A DNA stretch of 22,780 nt, taken from NCBI GenBank assembly GCA_052035915.1, contig JBPOHE010000156.1, forward strand, positions 1-22,780, given 5' to 3'. Shown here one piece after another: positions 21,246 through 22,780 of the stretch (its first letter is position 1; each line of letters opens with the position of its first letter). This stretch comes from JBPOHE01 sp052035915. GTDB lineage: Bacteria; Pseudomonadota; Gammaproteobacteria; Chromatiales; Chromatiaceae. The translations under genes and the position numbers were made by a program. The notes under the pieces were generated by a model. The model did no database searches. It was not told the DNA's origin and saw only the letters and a program-made list of their open reading frames with translations.

Positions 21246-22217
21246 CTAGGAATGGGGTTCGGCGGCCCCTGATGTCGACGACGGACGTTTCTCATCCTTG
21301 GTCCACCAACTGCGCTTGGCGCTGACGAATTCCTTCCAGCGCGCGTCAAAGGTGATCAATAGGTCGTAATACTGACAGGTCCGCCACCCGACCAGCCCGC
21401 CCGCGTACTGCATCACCTCCGAATCCCCCTGATCTTGCAGCACATGGGCCAGCAGATGCTTCATGACGGCCACGTCATTGAGGATACCGAGCAGATCCTG
21501 TAGCCCTCGCATGTGGTCGATGAATTCGTCCAGACCACGGATGACGGTCATGAAAAACTCGGCGCCATAGCGCAGTTTTTTGCATTCGATGCGCAGGCGG
21601 TGCATCTGCTCGGCAGAATTTCTATCCACGGTCCCCCCAGCCGCCAACACCCGCCCCTCAAGGCGGTCCAGTTGTTGGCGGGCAAAGAGCTGAATCGGCT
21701 GGGACAACCGCTGGCGATTTTTCTTCGGTAGCTCCGCCTTTTCCCAACCCCGAGCCACTACCCAGGCCAGAAAGTTCAGCTTGAACTGGGCATAACGTTC
21801 GCTATCCAGCATGGCGACTACGGTTTTGTACGCCTCTGCGCGTCTGGCCTCCGCCAGGGCCAGCAACTTCTCCTCGCCGGGCAGGGGCAATTTGCCATGG
21901 ACGGCCCCCAGCCCCTCGCTGATGAAGACATCCAGATCCCGGGCCATACCGAGCTGACTGGCCAGCCAGCCGAGTTCGGCATACCAGTCGGCGGCGACGG
22001 TTTTGGGAACGGCGGAGCGGAAGGAACTCAGGGCGGAGCGCATCCGACGCAGGGCGACCCGCATCTGATGTACCCCCTCGATGTTCTCCCAGGATCGGGC
22101 CGCCTCCTGCCACTGCAGCAGATAATCGAAGTTGTGATGCAGGATCTTGCCCAGGGCTTCGCTGACCGTCTGGTCCGTATTTACCAGAGTTTTTGAATGG
22201 ATTTTACTGGCTGACAT
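21246..22217 (-). CDS. CHAD domain protein
   Basis: This 323-residue all-helical protein is built of CHAD repeats, a fold known to bind inorganic polyphosphate through conserved basic and histidine residues. The first repeat holds VHQMRVALRRMRSAL (about residues 49-63) and the second MHRLRIECKKLRYGAEFF (about 205-222). There is no N-terminal CYTH domain, which is often fused to or next to CHAD. The start is the ATG at 22217, preceded by AGAGG about ten bases upstream and a perfect TATAAT further up. A short Ser/Lys-rich tail ends the protein. It may target or sense polyphosphate granules; this is a family inference. Confidence 0.9.
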   Translation of the reverse strand: MSASKIHSKTLVNTDQTVSEALGKILHHNFDYLLQWQEAARSWENIEGVHQMRVALRRMRSALSSFRSAVPKTVAADWYAELGWLASQLGMARDLDVFISEGLGAVHGKLPLPGEEKLLALAEARRAEAYKTVVAMLDSERYAQFKLNFLAWVVARGWEKAELPKKNRQRLSQPIQLFARQQLDRLEGRVLAAGGTVDRNSAEQMHRLRIECKKLRYGAEFFMTVIRGLDEFIDHMRGLQDLLGILNDVAVMKHLLAHVLQDQGDSEVMQYAGGLVGWRTCQYYDLLITFDARWKEFVSAKRSWWTKDEKRPSSTSGAAEPHS

Positions 22218-22265
22218 CAGATAATGGCCTCTTGTTCACAGTAAAAAAATAAAAGAAAGGGGGCG

Positions 22266-22271
22266 ATTATA
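22266..22271 (-). promoter_or_regulatory. Promoter -10 box of the CHAD gene
   Basis: Read on the minus strand this is a perfect TATAAT, about 49 bases before the CHAD ATG. No good -35 hexamer is visible at 16-18 bases, so an activator may be needed. Confidence 0.5.
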
Positions 22272-22698
22272 AGGTGTGGGCGCCGTTACACCATGCGGCC
22301 CCGTTATTGCGGCGCACAAGATCCGGAAAATCAGCGGTTGCGCGCTCCCCTCGGCCCATCTCTGCGGAACCAAGGCCGATTGTCGCACCGAACCATCCCT
22401 GGGACGCCTACCGATTCTGCCACCCCCGCAGTCGATATCTCCAAAATAACGGCTCGCGGAAACGAAATAAAGGTGCATGAGAAAAACAGGCCTTTTCCGG
22501 AGCCACCTTGGTCTTCACCGATCTGGTCTCGATGAACCTTATCCCTCCATGAAAAACAGGCTGGAGAATCCAACTCAGCGAAAAAGATCAGAAACGATTC
22601 ACCTTGTGCGCTGCAAGGATAATACTTATTTATATTATGGGCATTTCGGGGCCAGGTAGTGTCCCAGGAAGTGGTGTAAGAAACTGAGTAGTTTGGTT

Positions 22699-22734
22699 CC
22701 CCTCGGGTGCCCCGCATGCGGGGCACCCGAGGGG
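22699..22734. repeat. Perfect 36-bp palindrome
   Basis: The 18-base arm CCCCTCGGGTGCCCCGCA is followed directly by its exact reverse complement, with no spacer. In RNA it would form a very stable hairpin; in DNA it could form a cruciform. It may be a terminator, a REP-like unit or part of a mobile-element end. Confidence 0.8.
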
Positions 22735-22780
22735 CGCGATTGGGAGGTCATCGAAAACTCCGGTAAGGTATGGGTTACCA

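Larger units (their letters stand above)
22218..22780. other. Right-end intergenic region
   Basis: No convincing gene lies here. The CHAD promoter is at the left end, an IS-end-like stretch is possible at about 22655-22680, and a 36-bp perfect palindrome lies at 22699-22734. The base composition between 22480 and 22680 is noticeably more AT-rich than the genes. Confidence 0.5.

Noticed and set aside
22283..22300. TGGTGTAACGGC on the minus strand, resembling a tRNA D-arm
   Set aside because: No TPsiC arm, anticodon stem or acceptor pairing could be found around it.
22480..22562. GAAAAACAGGC / AAAAACAGGC short direct repeat
   Set aside because: About ten bases, two copies only, in an AT-richer region; not more than chance can give.

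Overview
The window reads as chromosomal DNA of a GC-rich gammaproteobacterium, most likely from the Chromatiales (purple sulfur bacteria and relatives). I infer this from gene types and protein style, such as the YqhA homologue, the DamX-like SPOR protein, the CHAD protein and the IbpA-type Hsp20. There is no rRNA, tRNA or marker gene to fix the taxon. I see no complete mobile element and no CRISPR array.

Left block (289-8991, + strand): an operon for a bidirectional group 3b [NiFe] hydrogenase (sulfhydrogenase type). The order is beta (iron-sulfur), gamma (FAD/NAD(P)H/2Fe-2S), delta (small) and alpha (large), each pair sharing an ATGA overlap, followed by the large-subunit maturation protease. 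A near-consensus FNR/ANR box lies about 140 bp upstream, so anaerobic induction is likely. Two bases after the protease begins a six-helix RegB-like histidine kinase, then a receiver-only response regulator, then a second, Cache-HAMP histidine kinase. Hydrogen metabolism and signalling are therefore physically joined here.

Middle block (9130-16821, + strand): a secreted Gly/Pro/Tyr-rich protein with a hexanucleotide repeat; a long intergenic region leading to an IbpA-like small heat-shock gene, which has a sigma-32-type promoter and a ROSE-type RNA thermometer over its ribosome binding site; an FAD-dependent amine-oxidase-like protein; a YqhA (UPF0114) membrane protein; and two tandem paralogous dynamin-like GTPases with C-terminal membrane hairpins.

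Right block (17108-22217, - strand): a CHAD protein, a very long coiled-coil protein with one transmembrane helix and a C-terminal SPOR domain, and a SixA-type histidine phosphatase fused to a Nudix hydrolase. CHAD plus phosphatase-Nudix suggests polyphosphate or inositol-pyrophosphate-like chemistry, but this is inference.

The most unusual signal is non-coding. A pair of 21-bp palindromes (TTGTTCT-N7-AGAACAA) lies upstream of hsp20 (10353-10405), and a second pair lies in the convergent gap at 16910-16971. The flanks also align, so these are two diverged copies of one 106-116 bp element in opposite orientation. I do not recognise it. A perfect 36-bp palindrome lies near the right end of the window.
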